Assembly (NCBI RefSeq): GCF_003258315.1
Contig: NZ_CP030032.1
Span: forward strand, 2,457,804 to 2,521,803
Source: Bradymonas sediminis
Lineage (GTDB): Bacteria > Myxococcota_A > Bradymonadia > Bradymonadales > Bradymonadaceae
Direction of reading: 5' to 3'
DNA length: 64,000 bases
Positions within the stretch are counted from its first letter, which is position 1, and every line of letters starts with the position of its first letter. Shown here piece after piece: positions 62,521 through 64,000 of the stretch. The position numbers were made by a program, and so were the translations under genes. Under the pieces are notes generated by a model. The model was given only the letters and a program-made list of their open reading frames with translations, was not told the origin of the DNA and did no database searches.

Positions 62521-62821
62521 ATTTACGCCCTAATTCTGACTTCGGTATGTCGTGTGTGGTTGTTTGGGTTGGTTGGGGGCCAAGGTGATGCGCCAGGCGC
62601 GTCTGAAATCGGTTACTATCCCAGGGTGCCTGCACTGTTCGACCCGGAGCCATCTTTTGTCATAGCCCCCATCGCATCGCAAGAGTCTGGCAGGGATACC
62701 CCGAAAAATCGGCGCAAATAGATGCGCTATGCCCCTTGCAATTTGAACGCATCCGGGCATGTTGAAGCCGATTAAATGGGGAATCCATTCCTTTCCTTTG
62801 ACGCTATCGATGAGGCCCTGC
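62521..62821. other. Divergent intergenic region between dedA and hemE
   Basis: About 300 bases with no coding gene and no convincing promoter hexamer pair or strong hairpin that I can identify. Short open frames upstream of hemE lack ribosome sites. Confidence 0.5.
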
Positions 62822-63847
62822 ATGAACTCACGCGAACGATTCTTAAAAGCCTGCCGCTGCGAACCTGTAGACCGTCCGCCGATCTGGGTGATGCGCCAGG
62901 CTGGGCGACATCTACCCGAATATCGGGAGTTTCGCAAAAAACACACGTTCCACGAAGTCGTGAAGGCCCCCGAGCTCGCGCTGGAGGTCACCATGCAGCC
63001 GATTCGCCGCTATAAGATGGACGCGGCGATTATCTTCTCCGATATCCTGGTCATCCCCGAGGCGATGGGTCAGCAATACGGATTCCCCGAGGGCGGCGGC
63101 ATCGAGATGGACTTCGCCGTGCGCACCCAGGCCGACGTGGACCGGCTGAGCGTCGACGGCATCGAGTCGCGCCTGAGCTATATGAGCGAATCGCTTCGCC
63201 TGGTCAAAAAGGAGCTCAACGGTGAGCGCGCGCTGATCGGTTTTAGCGGCTCCCCCTGGACGTTGGCGACGTATATGGTCGAGGGCAAGAGCTCCAAAAC
63301 CTACACCCACGCCAAAAAGATGTTCTACGAAGACCGCGTCCTCTTTGACCGGCTGATGCGCAAAATCACCCAGGCCGTCGTGCGCTATGTGCGCCTGCAA
63401 ATCGCCGCCGGCGTCGACGCCATCCAGCTCTTCGACAGCTGGGGCGGCGTGCTCGCCCCGGACGCATTCACCCAGGCGTCGGCGTTTTGGATGAAGCGCG
63501 TGGTCGACTCCGTCGCCGGCCAGGTTCCCGTCATCATCTTCTCCAAGGATATGTCGCACCTGGGCGACATCCTCGCGACGACCGGGGCCAACGTCCTCGG
63601 GGTGAATTGGAACCGGCGCCTGTCGACGGTTAAAAATAGTCTCCCCAGCGGCATCGCCGTGCAGGGCAACCTCGACCCGACCGTGCTCAACACAAACCCG
63701 GAGGTCGTGGAGCGCGAGGCGCTGCGCATCCTCAAAGATATGCGCGGCCTGCCCGGGCATATCTTTAACCTCGGCCACGGCATACAGCCCGACGCATCCC
63801 CCGAGAACGTGGCGAAGCTGGTCGACACGGTCACGAATTTTAAGTAA
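62822..63847 (+). CDS. hemE: Uroporphyrinogen decarboxylase
   Basis: HemE removes four carboxyl groups from uroporphyrinogen III to give coproporphyrinogen III. From the ATG at 62822 (GAGG seven bases upstream) the product is 341 residues: CEPVDRPPIWVMRQAGRHLPEYR split over the first motif, IIFSDILVIPEAMG, FSGSPWTLATYMVEG, QLFDSWGG, and FNLGHGIQPDASPENV. A longer reading from 62759 has no family match. hemG follows 20 bp downstream. Confidence 0.97.
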   Translation: MNSRERFLKACRCEPVDRPPIWVMRQAGRHLPEYREFRKKHTFHEVVKAPELALEVTMQPIRRYKMDAAIIFSDILVIPEAMGQQYGFPEGGGIEMDFAVRTQADVDRLSVDGIESRLSYMSESLRLVKKELNGERALIGFSGSPWTLATYMVEGKSSKTYTHAKKMFYEDRVLFDRLMRKITQAVVRYVRLQIAAGVDAIQLFDSWGGVLAPDAFTQASAFWMKRVVDSVAGQVPVIIFSKDMSHLGDILATTGANVLGVNWNRRLSTVKNSLPSGIAVQGNLDPTVLNTNPEVVEREALRILKDMRGLPGHIFNLGHGIQPDASPENVAKLVDTVTNFK

Positions 63848-63867
63848 ATCGAAGCATCGGCGAGCTC

Positions 63868-64000
63868 ATGGCGAAGGAAGTGAATCGGGGAAGCATCGCG
63901 GTATTAGGCGGCGGGATTACGGGTCTCACCGCCGCCTATCGACTCCAAAAAGCCGGCTTCGAGGTCGTCCTCTTCGAAGCCGGCCCGGCCCTCGGCGGCC
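63868..64000 (+). CDS. hemG: Protoporphyrinogen oxidase, HemY/HemG flavoprotein type, start of gene
   Basis: Only the first 44 codons are in the window. They contain the FAD-binding dinucleotide motif IAVLGGGITGLTAAYRL and the following LFEAGPALGG, typical of the oxygen-dependent HemY-type protoporphyrinogen oxidase. Position right after hemE makes this the likely identity; another FAD amine-oxidase-fold enzyme cannot be excluded from this fragment. Confidence 0.75.
   Translation, partial: MAKEVNRGSIAVLGGGITGLTAAYRLQKAGFEVVLFEAGPALGG

Overview
The window is a gene-dense (mostly housekeeping), high-GC chromosome segment from a Gram-negative bacterium. Evidence for Gram-negative: an OprO/P-like porin, a second outer-membrane beta-barrel protein, many signal-peptidase-II lipoproteins, and a MurE with the meso-diaminopimelate DNPR motif. 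The gene mix (PASTA-tailed FtsI, PEGA/TPR and kelch lipoproteins, RCC1-like lipoprotein, YlxR-L7Ae fusion) suggests a deltaproteobacterial/Myxococcota lineage, perhaps Bradymonadales. That placement is inference; no 16S gene is present.

Layout. 1-14977 (minus strand) is a division and cell-wall (dcw) cluster in the order mraZ-rsmH-ftsL-ftsI-murE/murF fusion-mraY-ftsW-murG-ddl-ftsQ-ftsA, without murD, murC or murB. 14978-15640 is its control region: a sigma70-type promoter with MraZ-type boxes, then a long helically phased TGGGA array. 15641-22616 holds a small acidic protein and four secreted or lipid-anchored proteins. 22951-24777 is thrS. 24778-26514 encodes two envelope proteins. 26749-28586 is a stable-RNA block on the minus strand: four serine tRNAs, tRNA-Arg(ACG), the tadA deaminase that would edit that tRNA, and SRP RNA. 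28854-34608 is porin, PHP-domain lipoprotein and EF-hand protein. 34675-34935 is a candidate structured RNA. 35100-42575 has a lytic transglycosylase, yajC-secD-secF, recJ and a small membrane protein. 42596-54826 (minus) has tex, a saccharopine-dehydrogenase-like gene and the rimP-nusA-ylxR-infB-rbfA-nrnA-truB translation/transcription cluster. 55451-64000 has a nitrilase, then hemX-like-hemA-hemC-hemD, an RCC1-like lipoprotein, a DedA protein (minus), hemE and the start of hemG.

Most notable signal. Along the dcw mRNA, a family of hairpins has different but self-complementary stems and a near-constant six-base loop of the form ANGGAN (mostly AAGGAT). They lie just upstream of mraZ, rsmH, ftsW, ftsQ and ftsA, and in ftsW, ftsQ and ftsA one covers the ribosome-binding site. 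This is the known recognition shape of CsrA/RsmA proteins, so the division genes look like a CsrA-type post-transcriptional regulon layered on MraZ transcriptional control. No csrA gene is in the window; the regulator is inferred. Second is the array of about 15 TGGGA-type boxes at 15327-15538, spaced about one DNA turn, far larger than the usual MraZ operator of a few boxes.
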